A DNA stretch of 64,000 nucleotides, from positions 310,001-374,000 of the forward strand of contig NZ_FNHN01000004.1 in assembly GCF_900103525.1 (NCBI RefSeq), in the 5' to 3' direction. The notes beneath the pieces are model-generated. The model was given only the letters and a program-made list of their open reading frames with translations. It did not search any database and had not been told where the DNA came from. Source of the DNA: Bacillus sp. OK048 (GTDB lineage: Bacteria > Bacillota > Bacilli > Bacillales > Cytobacillaceae). Of this stretch, positions 7,383-15,531 are shown one piece after another. Position numbers and translations under genes: made by a program. Every line of letters begins with the position of its first letter. Within the stretch, counting starts at the first letter, position 1.

Positions 7383-7661
7383 TATTTCCCACCTCTAATC
7401 ATTTATCTATTTAGGTAATTCTCCAAAACAGATTAGTTTTCCTTTAACATCTTATTAACCTGCTCCCATAGTTTAAGTACAAATCTTCACAATCCATTAG
7501 TTATTTTTAACATAAATATCCAATTTACTTAAAATAAGCATCAATATTTTAAATTTCAGACTTAAATTCACAACGTAAAAATAATTATTTCCACCTTGCG
7601 ATTTGGCAAGCGATTTACATTGAAATTCACTTGCTAAATTACCATAAACTTGATATAACAA

Positions 7662-7706
7662 CAAAAAAATGGGATGCGAAACCGATTGCGATTTCACATC
7701 CCATTT
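7662..7706 (-). terminator. Strong minus-strand terminator
   Basis: A long imperfect stem (AAATGGGATG...CATCCCATTT, 7665-7706) is followed on the minus strand by TTTTTTTGTTG. It lies 80 bp downstream of the 44-residue gene at 7787. The rest of 7383-7786 shows nothing I can support. Confidence 0.75.
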
Positions 7707-7786
7707 AGCGTACCTATTAGGTTATTTGAACCTCAAAAGAGAACCCGTTAGCCTCTTTATTAAACACTATTCAAATCTTCAACGAC

Positions 7787-7921
7787 CTACCGATCATCAT
7801 TTTTTTCATGAGTAGAATGGTTACTTTTCTCTTCTGTAATAACACGGTCAATATCAAGATACGGTTTACCGCGCAATACATCATTTGAAATGATCGTTGA
7901 AGTTTCATTATTTTTATTCAC
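7787..7921 (-). CDS. Small hydrophilic protein (44 aa), unknown
   Basis: A GTG at 7921 with GGAGG 8 bp upstream opens a 44-codon frame ending in TAG. The product is hydrophilic, starts MNKNNETSTII, has the central block LRGKPYLDIDRVITEEK and ends with a charged His-rich tail. There is no signal peptide or membrane segment. It is too short for routine ORF calling; the ribosome binding site, the sensible composition and a terminator downstream support it. I do not recognise a family. Confidence 0.6.
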   Translation of the reverse strand: MNKNNETSTIISNDVLRGKPYLDIDRVITEEKSNHSTHEKNDDR

Positions 7922-7966
7922 TTTGACTACCTCCAGATTTTTTCTCTCAAGAGGTAGTTTGTGCAA

Positions 7967-8404
7967 TTATAGTGAAAAATAGTAAAAAAAATTGGATTCT
8001 CTCTTAAAACCTATTTTTTCATACAGACTCTGTGCAGTCACATTATCGTGACCTGTCTCTAATAAAATTCCTTTTGCACCTGTATCCTCTGCATATTCAA
8101 TTGCTTTTTTAATTAATTTTTCCCCAAAACCTTTTTTACGTGCAGTCACATTTACAAATAAATCGTTTAAAACCCAGGATCTTTTCATACCTACAGATGA
8201 AAAGGAAGGATATAACTGAACAAAGCCAATCGGATTACCCTCATCATAGGCAATAAAAACGACTGAATCTTCGTTTACTAATCTATCTTTTAAAAATTTC
8301 CTCGCACCTTCAAGATTCGATTCCTGATGATAAAACACACGATAGGAATCAAAAAGTTCTATTAAGGAATTAAGTTCATTTATAGTTGCCTTTTGAATAC
8401 TCAT
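7967..8404 (-). CDS. GNAT family N-acetyltransferase
   Basis: 145 residues from the ATG at 8404, which follows GGGGGAG; an in-frame ATG at 8416 has no ribosome binding site. Motif A is ARKKGFGEKLIKKAIEYA and motif B NVTAQSLYEKIGFKRESNF, ending in FYYFSL as in many single-domain GNATs. The product probably acetylates a small molecule; no partner is evident from context. Confidence 0.9.
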   Translation of the reverse strand: MSIQKATINELNSLIELFDSYRVFYHQESNLEGARKFLKDRLVNEDSVVFIAYDEGNPIGFVQLYPSFSSVGMKRSWVLNDLFVNVTARKKGFGEKLIKKAIEYAEDTGAKGILLETGHDNVTAQSLYEKIGFKRESNFFYYFSL

Positions 8405-8566
8405 GGTCTCCCCCATTTTTGTTAGCTATGAATAGTAACGGATTTAGTATTAATGCGGATTTCATGCGCATCTCCCCTTTTATCATCCTATTATCAAGAA
8501 TAACTTAATTTACCAATTTAATGATACTCAGAACACTTCCGTCGAAAAAAAATTCCAAAATACCAA

Positions 8567-8604
8567 TAGGGCTTCGCTTACAACACAGTGTAAGTAAAGC
8601 CCTA
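8567..8604 (-). terminator. Hairpin after yggT-like gene
   Basis: TAGGGCTT (8567-8574) pairs with AAGCCCTA (8597-8604); an inner GCTTACA/TGTAAG pairing extends it. The U tract on the minus strand is poor, so termination efficiency is uncertain. Confidence 0.55.
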
Positions 8605-8616
8605 TATTAACATCGA

Positions 8617-8901
8617 TTATAAAGCGCCTAACATGATTAATAATTGACGCAGCCCCTCAAGTGCAAATCTCCCTATATAGCTATAAGCGATGATCGCAAT
8701 GATTGGTGAGAAATCAATCATTCCTAGTGGCGGGATAAATTTCCTAAAGACAGATAAATAAGGGTTGACGAGTCTGCCCACCAGCATTCCAATCTTAGAT
8801 GCTTGGAATTGCGGGAACCAGGAACCGAAAATATTAATCAAGATTAACCAATAATAAATATCATAGATATACTTTCCTATTACTAAAATAATTGCGCCCA
8901 A
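8617..8901 (-). CDS. YggT family membrane protein
   Basis: 94 residues with two membrane segments and the family blocks LINIFGSWFPQFQASKIG and VNPYLSVFRKFIPPLGMIDF (about residues 22-64). YggT/YlmG proteins are linked to cell division or membrane organisation, and in Bacilli one copy normally lies in the ylmDEFGH division cluster. This one stands alone, so it is likely a paralogue. The start is TTG at 8901, preceded by GGGAGAAG. Confidence 0.9.
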   Translation of the reverse strand: MGAIILVIGKYIYDIYYWLILINIFGSWFPQFQASKIGMLVGRLVNPYLSVFRKFIPPLGMIDFSPIIAIIAYSYIGRFALEGLRQLLIMLGAL

Positions 8902-9135
8902 TTTTCTTCTCCCTATTAATAAATAATTTTTTCAACTTCACTATTTACATATACGTATTATACTCAATTTGGTTTCAAATATATCACTATTTTTAACTAA
9001 ATCAAATTTATTTCAAAGAAGCGTGAAAAGTCTAAAAGGTTCGAAAAATGTTCACCGCCTTTCTACTGACTTATTAGTATTATTAAACTATGAAATATGC
9101 TTAAGTTTTATTAATTTTCTAGGAGGAATTACCTG

Positions 9136-9501
9136 ATGGTGAAAGCAATTAAAGAGTATTCTTTAGCAGACCTTATGGAAAGAATCGAGGAGATTTTCAA
9201 TCAAAACCCTGGACCTATTAATGGATTTAACGCTGTCGTTCAGTATGACGTTTACGGTGAGGAAAAAGGTACCTATCAGCATTTTTTCAAAAATGGTAAT
9301 TTAACCATAAAAAAAGGTGTAGAGACAACCCCAACTTGTACGATGCAGCTATCGTATGATAATTTCAAAAAATTTGTCTTAGGAAAACAAAGTGGTACCA
9401 TGGCACTCCTCACTGGCAGAGTAAGAGTTTTAGGTAATTTAAGTACTGCCATGAGGATTGAAACCATTTTACGCCGATACAATATTAGAGAACCTTTTTA
9501 A
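9136..9501 (+). CDS. SCP2 sterol-binding domain protein
   Basis: 121 residues, essentially one SCP2 (sterol carrier protein 2) fold: an N-terminal helix, then beta strands (AVVQYDV...GTYQHFFKNGNLTI) and the conserved SYDNFKKFVLGKQSGTMALL region. Such stand-alone bacterial SCP2 proteins bind lipids or acyl groups in a hydrophobic tunnel. Its ligand is unknown. AGGAGG precedes the ATG, and a terminator follows 30 bp after the stop. Confidence 0.88.
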   Translation: MVKAIKEYSLADLMERIEEIFNQNPGPINGFNAVVQYDVYGEEKGTYQHFFKNGNLTIKKGVETTPTCTMQLSYDNFKKFVLGKQSGTMALLTGRVRVLGNLSTAMRIETILRRYNIREPF

Positions 9502-9532
9502 ATTCCTTTTGGGAATACTATCTGATAATCAT

Positions 9533-9556
9533 GATGCCTACTTGGCATCTTTTTTA
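9533..9556 (+). terminator. Terminator of SCP2 gene
   Basis: GATGCC/GGCATC (9533-9538 with 9544-9549) followed by TTTTTTT. Confidence 0.85.
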
Positions 9557-9601
9557 TTTGAAGTTTTTTGAATGAAAAAGAATGTTTTTGAATTTTTATG
9601 A

Positions 9602-9630
9602 TTGATTTATTTGGTTTGTAGTTGTAAAAT
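9602..9630 (+). promoter_or_regulatory. Sigma-A promoter of the fru operon
   Basis: TTGATT (9602-9607), a 17-bp spacer and TAAAAT (9625-9630), 42 bp before fruR. Confidence 0.75.
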
Positions 9631-9645
9631 GAAAATAGAAGAAAA

Positions 9646-9659
9646 TGAAAGCGTTTTAG
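9646..9659 (+). promoter_or_regulatory. Candidate cre (CcpA) site
   Basis: TGAAAGCGTTTTAG matches 12 of 14 positions of the TGWAARCGYTWNCW consensus. It lies downstream of the -10 and just ahead of the fruR ribosome binding site, consistent with roadblock-type carbon catabolite repression. Confidence 0.65.
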
Positions 9660-9671
9660 GAGGCGGTAATC

Positions 9672-10421
9672 ATGTTAGAGCCAGAACGCCATCAAATTAT
9701 TTTAGATGCATTAAAAGTTAAAAATTCAGTAAAACTTCAAGAACTCGTGGAATTAACAAATTCCTCTGAGTCCACAATTCGACGAGATCTTATACAGCTA
9801 GAAGAAGGAAAATTTCTCAAGAGAGTTCATGGAGGTGCTGCAAGACTGCAAGGAAAGCTCCAGGAACCAAGCATGATTGAGAAATCCTCCAAAAACCTTC
9901 AACCAAAACGTCAAATCGCACAGTACGCTGGAAGCTTAGTGGAGGAAGGCGATTGTATCTATTTGGATGCAGGTTCCACTATTTTCGAAATGATTCCTTA
10001 CCTTCCAGAGAACATCGTGGTAGTAACAAACGGATTAACACACGTAAATGAACTACTTGAAAAAAATATAAAAACTTTTTTAGTAGGTGGATATGCTAAG
10101 CCAACAACAAAAGCATTAATCGGACGCGGGGCATTAGATAGTCTAGAACATTATCGTTTTGATAAGTGCTTTATGGGAGTGAACGGAATCCACTCACAAT
10201 TTGGCTATACCACACCCGACCCTGAAGAAGCAATGGTCAAAAAATTAGCGATTTCATTATCACGTGAAGCATTTGTGGTTTCGGATGAATCAAAGTTCTC
10301 GGAAATTGCTTTTGCAAAAATTGCTGACTTACATCTGGCAACGATTATTACAAATGAGTTAGACCCTGATACACAGGAGCATTATCACAGCAAGACAAAA
10401 ATAAAGGTGGTTACATCATGA
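9672..10421 (+). CDS. fruR: DeoR-family fructose operon repressor
   Basis: 249 residues. The N-terminal DeoR winged helix-turn-helix (VKLQELVELTNSSESTIRRD, about 19-38) and the HGGAA hinge are followed by a sugar-phosphate-binding domain with IYLDAGSTIFEM and VTNGLTHVN. In Bacillus the first gene of the fru operon is such a repressor, which responds to fructose 1-phosphate. Its stop overlaps the fruK start by 4 bp, so the three fru genes form one translationally linked unit. Confidence 0.94.
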   Translation: MLEPERHQIILDALKVKNSVKLQELVELTNSSESTIRRDLIQLEEGKFLKRVHGGAARLQGKLQEPSMIEKSSKNLQPKRQIAQYAGSLVEEGDCIYLDAGSTIFEMIPYLPENIVVVTNGLTHVNELLEKNIKTFLVGGYAKPTTKALIGRGALDSLEHYRFDKCFMGVNGIHSQFGYTTPDPEEAMVKKLAISLSREAFVVSDESKFSEIAFAKIADLHLATIITNELDPDTQEHYHSKTKIKVVTS

Positions 10422-11344
10422 TTTATACTGTTACTTTAAATCCATCACTTGATTACATCATAGAAGTAGAACAGGTAGCGCTCGGTGAGTTAAACCGAAC
10501 AAAAAACGAAACCAAATTTCCAGGCGGAAAAGGAATTAATGTTTCTCAAGTTTTAAAAAGATTAGACGTAGACAGTCATGCTCTCGGATTTTTAGGCGGA
10601 TTTACTGGTGATTATATTGAAGGCTTCTTAACCTCACACGGTATACACACCGACTTTGTGAGAGTCGAAGAAGATACAAGAATAAATGTAAAAATCAAGT
10701 CTGACAAAGAAACTGAAATTAATGCTAAAGGACCTAACATTACAGAAGAAAACTTGAATGCCTTGAAAGGGAAAATTAGCGAATTAACAAGTGAGGATAT
10801 CCTTGTGCTTGCTGGCAGCATTCCATCCACTATGCCAGAAAATACCTATGAAGAGCTTGTAAAACTATGTAATGAAAATGGCACAAAATTTGTGGTTGAT
10901 GCGGAAGGAGAATTACTGAAAAAAGTTCTTCCTTTACATCCCTTCTTAATAAAACCAAATCATCATGAGCTTGGCGACTTATTCAATACTGTTATCAATT
11001 CTTGTGAAGGTGTTATTCCATATGGTAGAGAGCTTGTTAAACAAGGTGCCCAAAACGTGATTGTATCTCTTGCCGAAAAAGGAGCAGTCCTCATCAATAA
11101 GGACATAGCCCTAATCGCCACGAGCCCTAAAGGTGATGTAAAAAGCTCAGTAGGTGCAGGAGATTCCATGGTGGCCGGTTTTATCGCAACCTATGAAAAA
11201 ACAAAATCGATAGAAGAAGCTTTTCGGTTTAGTGTGGCAGCTGGCAGTGCGACAGCCTTTTCCATCGGATTATGCACACGCGAAAAAATGGAAGGCTTGC
11301 TCCCTCAAGTAATAATAGAAAAGTCAAACCTAAGAGGAGAATGA
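10418..11344 (+). CDS. fruK: 1-phosphofructokinase
   Basis: 308 residues, a PfkB/ribokinase-family sugar kinase. The N-terminal FPGGKGINVSQVL motif and the C-terminal GAGDSMVAGFIA signature (anion hole and catalytic Asp) are intact. It phosphorylates fructose 1-phosphate, made by the FruA PTS, to fructose 1,6-bisphosphate. It starts within the last codons of fruR and ends inside the ATG series of fruA. Confidence 0.95.
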   Translation: MIYTVTLNPSLDYIIEVEQVALGELNRTKNETKFPGGKGINVSQVLKRLDVDSHALGFLGGFTGDYIEGFLTSHGIHTDFVRVEEDTRINVKIKSDKETEINAKGPNITEENLNALKGKISELTSEDILVLAGSIPSTMPENTYEELVKLCNENGTKFVVDAEGELLKKVLPLHPFLIKPNHHELGDLFNTVINSCEGVIPYGRELVKQGAQNVIVSLAEKGAVLINKDIALIATSPKGDVKSSVGAGDSMVAGFIATYEKTKSIEEAFRFSVAAGSATAFSIGLCTREKMEGLLPQVIIEKSNLRGE

Positions 11345-11346
11345 TG

Positions 11347-13221
11347 ATGAGGATTACAGAACTATTAACAAAAGAAACCATCAACCTTTCATTAACTAGT
11401 TCAACAAAAACCGGTGCTATTGAAGAGTTAGTAAGTGTTTTAGATCATGCGGGCAAATTAAATGATCGTGCAGAATATAAAAATGCCATTATTAAAAGGG
11501 AAGAACAAAGCACAACTGGAATTGGTGAAGGTATTGCCATTCCCCATGCTAAAACAAACGCGGTTAAACATGCAGCCATTGCATTTGGAAGATCAAAGAC
11601 TGGTGTAAACTATGAATCTCTTGATGGCCAGCCTTCCCACCTCTTCTTTATGATTGCTGCCACAGAAGGAGCAAACAATACACATTTAGAAGCACTTTCT
11701 CGACTTTCAACGATTCTATTAAAAGATGAAGTACGCAAACAGCTTTTAGAAGCTAGTAACGCGGATGAAGTATTAACTATTATTAATTCTTATGACCAAG
11801 AGGAAAAAGAAGAAGAACAATCCATGGCTGGCAAGAAACAATTTATTGTTGCTGTAACAGCTTGTCCTACTGGTATTGCTCACACGTATATGTCTGCAGA
11901 TTCGCTAAAAGCCAAAGCGGCAGAAATGGGTGTTGATATTAAGGTTGAGACAAATGGTTCCGGTGGTGCCAAAAATGTTTTAACAGCGGAAGAAATCAAA
12001 AATGCTGTTGCTGTGATTGTGGCAGCTGACACAAAGGTTGAAATGAACCGCTTTAATGGCAAACATGTAATCGAAACTGCTGTAGCGGAAGGGATTCGTA
12101 AACCAAAGGAACTAATCGAAAGAGCCTTGAAGCAAGATGCTCCTATCTATAGCGGCAGCGGAAAATCCAGCCAGGAAAGCGAACAAACCGGCGGAAGAGG
12201 AATTGGCGCAACCATTTATAAGCACTTAATGAATGGTGTATCCAACATGCTTCCGTTCGTTGTCGGCGGCGGTATCTTAATCGCAATCAGCTTTATGTTC
12301 GGAATTAATTCAGCAAATCCTAATGATCCAACCTATCATCCTATTGCTGAAGCATTGATGACAATTGGCGGTGGAAATGCTTTTGCCTTAATGGTTCCTA
12401 TTTTAGCAGGATTTATTGCCATGAGCATTGCGGACCGCCCAGGTTTTGCTGCCGGTATGGTCGGCGGTATGCTGGCTACCAGTGGCGGCGCTGGATTTTT
12501 AGGCGGATTAGTTGCAGGTTTCTTAGCAGGTTATTTAGTAGTTGGTTTGAAAAAATTACTTGCTGGAATGCCTTCATCCTTAGAAGGAATTAAAACTATC
12601 CTTTTATACCCACTATTAGGGATCACTTTTACCGGATTTATTATGTTGTTTGTTATCAATAAGCCGGTTGGTGCGTTAAATACAGCCATTTCTGAGTGGT
12701 TATCTGGTTTAGGTACAGGAAATGCCGTTTTACTTGGAATTATTTTAGGATTAATGATGTCATTTGATATGGGTGGACCAGTTAACAAAGCAGCCTATGT
12801 TTTTGGTACAGGTTTGTTAGCCAATGGAGTTTATGAGCCTATGGCTGCGATCATGGCTGCCGGAATGGTACCTCCATTAGGGATTGCGCTTGCCACTACT
12901 CTATTTAAGAAAAAATTCAGCATGCAAGATCGAGAAGCTGGTAAAGTAAACTATATTATGGGATTATCCTTTATCACGGAAGGAGCGATTCCATTTGCCG
13001 CAGCAGATCCACTTCGTGTTATTCCTTCTGTCATGGCAGGTTCAGCCGTTGCCGGTGCTTTATCGATGATGTTCAGCATTGGACTCCGTGCCCCACACGG
13101 TGGAGTATTTGTCATTCCACTTGTTGACGGCAGTTGGTTGATGTATTTACTAGCAGTTGTGATTGGAGCAATTGTTTCTGCATTATTAATGGGATTCTTG
13201 AAAAAGCCCGTAACCAGTTAA
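11347..13221 (+). CDS. fruA: PTS fructose transporter, EIIABC
   Basis: 624 residues in the order EIIA-EIIB-EIIC. EIIA has the phospho-His in GEGIAIPHAKTN (His 67); EIIB has the phospho-Cys in TACPTGIAHTY (Cys 173); EIIC (about 220-624) carries the multi-helix channel, with PFVVGGGILIA and the GAIPFAAADPLRV loop. It imports and phosphorylates fructose to fructose 1-phosphate at the membrane. Three ATGs occur in tandem (11341, 11344, 11347); the last is chosen for the 7-bp spacing from AGAGGAG. It ends the fru operon. Confidence 0.96.
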   Translation: MRITELLTKETINLSLTSSTKTGAIEELVSVLDHAGKLNDRAEYKNAIIKREEQSTTGIGEGIAIPHAKTNAVKHAAIAFGRSKTGVNYESLDGQPSHLFFMIAATEGANNTHLEALSRLSTILLKDEVRKQLLEASNADEVLTIINSYDQEEKEEEQSMAGKKQFIVAVTACPTGIAHTYMSADSLKAKAAEMGVDIKVETNGSGGAKNVLTAEEIKNAVAVIVAADTKVEMNRFNGKHVIETAVAEGIRKPKELIERALKQDAPIYSGSGKSSQESEQTGGRGIGATIYKHLMNGVSNMLPFVVGGGILIAISFMFGINSANPNDPTYHPIAEALMTIGGGNAFALMVPILAGFIAMSIADRPGFAAGMVGGMLATSGGAGFLGGLVAGFLAGYLVVGLKKLLAGMPSSLEGIKTILLYPLLGITFTGFIMLFVINKPVGALNTAISEWLSGLGTGNAVLLGIILGLMMSFDMGGPVNKAAYVFGTGLLANGVYEPMAAIMAAGMVPPLGIALATTLFKKKFSMQDREAGKVNYIMGLSFITEGAIPFAAADPLRVIPSVMAGSAVAGALSMMFSIGLRAPHGGVFVIPLVDGSWLMYLLAVVIGAIVSALLMGFLKKPVTS

Positions 13222-13226
13222 AGGAT

Positions 13227-13272
13227 AAAAGCCCAATTTCCTTAAATTAATCGGAAATTGGGCTTTTTTTAT
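13227..13272 (+). terminator. Terminator of fru operon
   Basis: AAGCCCAATTTCC pairs with GGAAATTGGGCTT (13229-13265), followed by TTTTTTT. Confidence 0.9.
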
Positions 13273-13274
13273 TT

Positions 13275-13515
13275 GGCTGTGTTAAACAAGACTGTTGATT
13301 TGCGCTCCACTAAGGAAAGCTTCATTGAATAATCACCGCAGGGACAGGCGTTCTTTGCCTGTCACGAGGCACTTCGCTTTCCGCGGGCGGTCGGTGAGCC
13401 TCCTCGCCGCTGCGCGCCTGCGGGGTCTCACCCTGACCTGCTAGTCCCGCAGGAGTCTCGTGCCTTCCGCGCAAAACAACAGGCTATAAAATCAACAATA
13501 ACCCTTAACACAGCC
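13275..13515. repeat. MITE-like element with GGCTGTGTTA terminal inverted repeats, copy 1
   Basis: The element begins GGCTGTGTTAAA and ends TTAACACAGCC. Inside lie GTTGATTT/AAATCAAC sub-repeats and a GC-rich core (about 13367-13473, starting GAGGCACTTCGCTTTCCGCG) that recurs in inverse orientation at 58239-58340. It contains no reading frame of note. Compared with the copy at 58193 it has about 60 extra bases on one side of the core. It sits between convergent transcription units. Confidence 0.8.
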
Positions 13516-13517
13516 TT

Positions 13518-14336
13518 TTATTTTACGATTGCTTCTGTTTGAAGATTTAGCAAATGACGGACCGCATGGGCAAATCCATCTTCATCATTTGACTTTGTAA
13601 TGATGTTAGCTTTCTCCTGCACATGGAGCGGTGCATTTGCCATAGCAACAGAAGTCGTTGCCACCTCGAACATAGCAAGATCATTTCCGCCGTCCCCAAA
13701 AGCAATAATCTCTTCAAAATCAAGATTCATCATTTTCTGGTATCGCAATAATGCTTTTCCTTTATGCGCTTCGTTAGAAGTGATTTCTACATTATTAGGG
13801 AATGAAGATGCCATTGAAATATCAAACTTACCCTCAAGAGCGTTCTTAACCTCTTCGACTTTTTCTAATTCATCATGGTGAGTTAAAGCGATTAATTTAT
13901 AGATTTTCAACTGATCTTTTTCAAGAATTTCATCATAGTTAAATTTTTGAAAAAGAGTATTGAGTTCTTCTTTAGTTTTTTTATGCAGCGGTGGTAAAGT
14001 GGATGGAAAGCCTCCATAATTGGTATAGACGAGAATTCCTACACCTAGGTCCCTTAGGATCGGAAAAATTTCTTTATAGGTGGAGAGCGGAATGGTCGCT
14101 TCATACAAAAGTTCTTTAGATTTTGAAAATAAAACAGAACCGTTCACACAAAAAATAGGAATCTCTAAATTTTGTAATGCGTTTATTTTAACAACATCGG
14201 CATAAGCCCGCCCTGTGTTTAAAATAACCGCATGACCTTGCTCATGCAATTCATTGATGGTTTGTAAGTTTACCTCTGAAATTTCATGTTCAGAATTTAA
14301 TAGCGTACCGTCTAAATCTATTGAATAACATTTCAT
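13518..14336 (-). CDS. Cof-type HAD-IIB family phosphatase
   Basis: 272 residues. HAD motif I is DLDGTLL (7-13), motif II NTGRAY near residue 40, the motif III Lys is in HKGKALLRY, and motif IV is FGDGGNDLAMF. The large cap between them identifies class IIB (Cof/YcsE type). These enzymes dephosphorylate sugar phosphates and FMN precursors. The position next to the fru operon is suggestive, but it is convergently transcribed and separated by the repeat element. Confidence 0.92.
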   Translation of the reverse strand: MKCYSIDLDGTLLNSEHEISEVNLQTINELHEQGHAVILNTGRAYADVVKINALQNLEIPIFCVNGSVLFSKSKELLYEATIPLSTYKEIFPILRDLGVGILVYTNYGGFPSTLPPLHKKTKEELNTLFQKFNYDEILEKDQLKIYKLIALTHHDELEKVEEVKNALEGKFDISMASSFPNNVEITSNEAHKGKALLRYQKMMNLDFEEIIAFGDGGNDLAMFEVATTSVAMANAPLHVQEKANIITKSNDEDGFAHAVRHLLNLQTEAIVK

Positions 14337-14423
14337 TGTATAGTCTTCATTCCTTTCTCAAAGACTACTATATCAGATATTCTACGAATAAAAAAAGTTT
14401 AATTTTGGGAGTAATGCTAATTA

Positions 14424-14445
14424 CCCCCTAGCTTTAGCTAGGGGG
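14424..14445 (-). terminator. Hairpin after the 14450 gene
   Basis: CCCCCTAGCT/AGCTAGGGGG is a 10-bp perfect stem with a 2-base loop, 4 bp past the stop codon. No U tract follows. Confidence 0.5.
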
Positions 14446-14449
14446 ATAC

Positions 14450-14998
14450 TCATAAAAAAGAATGAATTAAAAATAGAATTGCAAAAGCAACGCCAGACCG
14501 CAAATGCCACTTCCGGTCCATCCGCTGATATCGAAATAGTCCTGATATAGGAACTGGAAGTAGGACTAGCAAGGAAAGCAATCCACTTATATTACTAAAA
14601 TCAAATTTGAAGCCGTACATAAAGACAGCTACCGTATGAACGATAATAAAAGCGATGGCGATAATCGCTGCTGGAGTATGCCATTTTCGGGTAAAGCGCA
14701 GCAAAGTGGACAACCATTTTTTCACCTTGGCTTGACCTTTCAATTTACGAAGCCTAATAACACGAAGAAGCACATAATAAGCAAGTACAAAAAATAAGGC
14801 AAGTCTTGCATTGGAGCCAAAACCTTTAAATGTATGTTCGAACTGCTTGCTGTGCAGAGTGGTTAATGAAAGCTGTAATAGTCCCTTAATTTCCCAAAGC
14901 ATTATCGAAGCACCGATAATAATCGCCACTATTACCCATATACGTTCCTTCTTAGGAATCCAGCCTTGTTTTTGGACCTTGATTTCCCGTGTATTCAT
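14450..14998 (-). CDS. Membrane protein with paired His, cytochrome b/ferric-reductase-like
   Basis: 182 residues with about five hydrophobic helices. Four histidines lie in or near helices: RKWHTPAA (about 107), IVHTVAVF (121), RKWHLRSG (164) and LIHSFL (179). This spacing is reminiscent of heme-ligating pairs in cytochrome b561 and ferric reductase-like membrane domains. No flavin domain is attached. The protein stops abruptly five residues after the last His. The heme assignment is inference. Confidence 0.6.
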   Translation of the reverse strand: MNTREIKVQKQGWIPKKERIWVIVAIIIGASIMLWEIKGLLQLSLTTLHSKQFEHTFKGFGSNARLALFFVLAYYVLLRVIRLRKLKGQAKVKKWLSTLLRFTRKWHTPAAIIAIAFIIVHTVAVFMYGFKFDFSNISGLLSLLVLLPVPISGLFRYQRMDRKWHLRSGVAFAILFLIHSFL

Positions 14999-15225
14999 GG
15001 ATCTGTCCTCCTATAAATAACAGTAGTGTATACACTTTTATTATTGAAAACACCTAAGGCTTGAAGCATTAAGAATGGTGTAACTTTTTCCTTTAAAAAT
15101 CATCTCCTTTAGTCACTTCATTAAAGCCTACATTAATTAATTTTAATGAATATACATAAGGTGAATTTAATTTAATTTAATTTAATAATGACATTACATA
15201 AAAAAAAATTCAAATTGAGGCATGC

Positions 15226-15270
15226 TTTTTCTTCAACTAACCTGACCATTTCGTTCAAATAAAAAAAGAT
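15226..15270. repeat. Dispersed intergenic repeat, copy 2
   Basis: This copy matches 6516-6561: TTTTTCTTCAACTAACCT, a short variable middle, then GTTCAAATAAAAAAAG. Related words (AGTTCAATAAG, GTAGTTGAAGAAGG) recur at 15368-15436, suggesting several overlapping decayed copies. Confidence 0.5.
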
Positions 15271-15283
15271 CGCCACAGCGATC
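15261..15283 (-). terminator. Minus-strand terminator
   Basis: GATCGC/GCGATC around CACA, followed on the minus strand by TTTTTTT. It may end read-through from lysS. Confidence 0.65.
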
Positions 15284-15331
15284 GATCCCATCTATTCAAG
15301 GACTTTACTGTTACTATTTCATTAACCTGCC

Positions 15332-15378
15332 AAAAAAACCTCTTTATTGAACTAAAGTGGCCCAGTTTAGTTCAATAA
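15332..15378 (-). terminator. 13-bp perfect inverted repeat, probable lysS terminator
   Basis: TTATTGAACTAAA (15344-15356) and TTTAGTTCAATAA (15366-15378) enclose a 9-base loop. On the minus strand the hairpin is followed by GAGG and then TTTTTTT. Confidence 0.55.
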
Positions 15379-15461
15379 GAAAACTGCTACCGAGAGCAAC
15401 CCTTTGTATAGCTCAAGCTACAGGTAGTTGAAGAAGGAACTGATCCCTAAAAACTTTATTG

Positions 15462-15512
15462 TTCAATATATAGATGGTAACTAGGGTTACAGTCCACCAC
15501 CTATATATTGAA
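15462..15512. repeat. 12-bp inverted repeat downstream of lysS
   Basis: TTCAATATATAG (15462-15473) and CTATATATTGAA (15501-15512) enclose 27 bases. It lies about 20 bp after the lysS stop; there is no U tract. Confidence 0.45.
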
Positions 15513-15531
15513 AACTATTAATGGGGGTCCA

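Larger units (their letters stand above)
14999..15531. other. Intergenic region with several inverted repeats
   Basis: No gene is supported in this 530-bp stretch between the membrane protein and lysS. It contains the dispersed repeat copy at 15226, a minus-strand terminator at 15261, a perfect 13-bp inverted repeat at 15344-15378 and a 12-bp one at 15462-15512. These are listed separately. Confidence 0.6.

Noticed and set aside
7497-7697. 66-codon open frame on the minus strand
   Set aside because: It starts inside a strong hairpin, has no ribosome binding site and an unnatural composition; the stretch is better explained as a terminator plus intergenic DNA.
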